From: Centrapalus pauciflorus | Lineage: Eukaryota > Streptophyta > Magnoliopsida > Asterales > Asteraceae | Direction: 5' to 3' | Length of the DNA stretch: 64,000 nucleotides | NCBI GenBank assembly: GCA_020465985.1 | Contig: JAANYP010004253.1 | Span: 630,001 to 694,000 of the forward strand | Shown here: positions 63,178-64,000 of the stretch, in pieces | Layout of the letters: each line of letters opens with the position of its first letter | How positions within the stretch are numbered: position 1 is the stretch's first letter | Position numbers and translations under genes: made by a program | Notes under the pieces: generated by a model | The model's database searches: none | What the model was told of the DNA's origin: nothing | What the model saw: the letters and a program-made list of their open reading frames with translations, nothing else

Positions 63178-63772
63178 AACTTTCACAAAACTTTACTCCA
63201 CAATGAAGGCGTACGAATATGGATTCAGAGTGTCCAGGTTAACCTATTCTACAAATGAGTTTATAGATACAGTTGTTGATCGGTTTTTGCTAAGATTTAC
63301 ATAATTTGGTGATCAAGAATTCTTTAATGCTGCGAGTTCCTTGGAAGGTTAAAAACTATTTGATAGTTACTCTATTACAGTGTCACTTTTAGAACCTTTG
63401 TTTTGATGTCGAACCTACGTTATTTCAAATTCTGATTTTATATGGATTTTGTCACAAATTTAACATGGGTTTTTTTTGGTATTGTAATCTTCAAATAAAG
63501 TTTATTGTCTAACCATCTGTATTTTCTGGGAAATATGATGAATCCATATTAGTTTTGAAGTTCAAGTGGTTTTTTTTCCTTTAAAAGTCAAATTATCTCT
63601 CTTTATCTAGTGGAATGGTTTTGTTGCTAGATTTGATCCCTTAAGTCTTCAATTATGGATTCTTTGAAGGTTGTATTAATCAATATTTGAATTATGTTGA
63701 ATACAAAAGGATTCCTACGAAATCCTCACTTACCAAGCTTATGAAGATTGGCTTTATACCGGTTATAAATCA

Positions 63773-64000
63773 CTTTGGGCTATTTTCTAGATTTCGGAAG
63801 CACTGTGCAATAATCATAAAAGTGGCCCTTTGAATAGATTCATAAAGTTCACTAATACGATAAAAGTTATTGTAAACATCCAAGATATTTAAAACGACGA
63901 CTAAAAATTGTTGTACATGTGAGTTTAGCCCAACAACCGGCTTGAATGCCTCCCTCCTAAACGACGACTAAAACTAATATATATATAAATTGGTTGTGAT
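63773..64000. mobile_element. hAT fragment and window end
   Basis: CTAGATTTCGGAAGCACTGTGCAATAATC and AAAGTTCACTAATACGAT match the left part of the hAT element at 58484-59716. No termini are seen. ACGACGACTAAAA recurs at about 63894 and 63961. Nothing else is recognised. Confidence 0.5.

Larger units (their letters stand above)
58476..63772 (+). pseudogene. Broken tandem duplicate of the ALMT gene
   Basis: Homology to the intact gene starts upstream (GTTGTACGAA at 48745 and 59717) and runs through exon 4. Exon 1 begins at 61713 but reaches TAG at codon 14. It is split by Tourist-like element D, lacks about 27 nt near residue 60, and its final base G is changed (TATAT|GTAAAG, near 62373). Exon 2 (62628-62768) is still open and keeps the GFNRGLGTLS motif. 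Exon 3 (62884 to about 63348) is split by a hAT element and has two further deletions. Exon 4 (63670 to about 63772) has lost its AG acceptor (AAG for CAG) and breaks off in a hAT fragment. Exons 5 and 6 are absent. It cannot make a channel. Confidence 0.9.

Overview
This window is eukaryotic nuclear DNA from a plant, almost certainly a eudicot. It has AT-rich intergenic DNA, GT-AG introns, and four spliced housekeeping or transport genes: SSU72, AP3M, RPL9 and ALMT. It also carries the usual plant mobile elements: Ty1/copia and Ty3/gypsy LTR elements, hAT, Mutator-like, Tourist-like and Helitron elements. I cannot name the species. All gene models were built by hand from splice signals and reading-frame continuity.

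Layout. 1-4.9 kb: end of an LTR, a large foldback repeat split by a microsatellite-inserted element, a hAT element and relics. 5.85-9.39 kb (+): complete four-exon SSU72 RNA polymerase II CTD phosphatase. 10.4-14.1 kb: G-rich Tourist-like element and a Helitron. 14.6-21.6 kb (-): complete eight-exon AP-3 mu adaptin gene, probably with one GC-AG intron. 21.8-27.3 kb: foldback MULE, Helitron, hAT. 28.6-32.1 kb (+): complete three-exon ribosomal protein gene RPL9 (uL6). 33.5-43.9 kb: a nested stack, in which a 10.4 kb MULE with about 220 bp terminal repeats and a 9 bp target duplication holds a gypsy-type solo LTR, which holds a very young, non-autonomous copia-type element. 44-48.7 kb: small MULE-derived elements. 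48.97-56.19 kb (+): complete six-exon ALMT-type anion channel gene whose introns carry five datable insertions. 57.1-58.2 kb: two more copies of the microsatellite-associated element. 58.5-63.8 kb (+): a second, broken ALMT copy interrupted by two hAT elements, a solo LTR and a Tourist-like element.

Most unusual signals. (1) The non-autonomous copia-type element has 301 bp LTRs that I read as identical, no pol, and one 403-codon coiled-coil ORF. Its leader holds a 17-copy array of a TCGAG core at 21 bp spacing. Just after the ORF stop there are six tandem hairpins whose stems differ but keep pairing through compensatory changes. (2) A family of about 390-440 bp elements sits inside (TA)n microsatellites in three places. 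(3) Ten short MULE-type families in this one window share the terminal pattern GRG-N-N-AA and AT-rich 9 bp target duplications. (4) The intact and dead ALMT copies act as empty-site controls for each other, so the insertion order can be read directly.

The four genes are unrelated in function (transcription termination and CTD dephosphorylation, vacuolar sorting, translation, anion transport). There is no operon-like or cluster logic beyond the ALMT tandem duplication.
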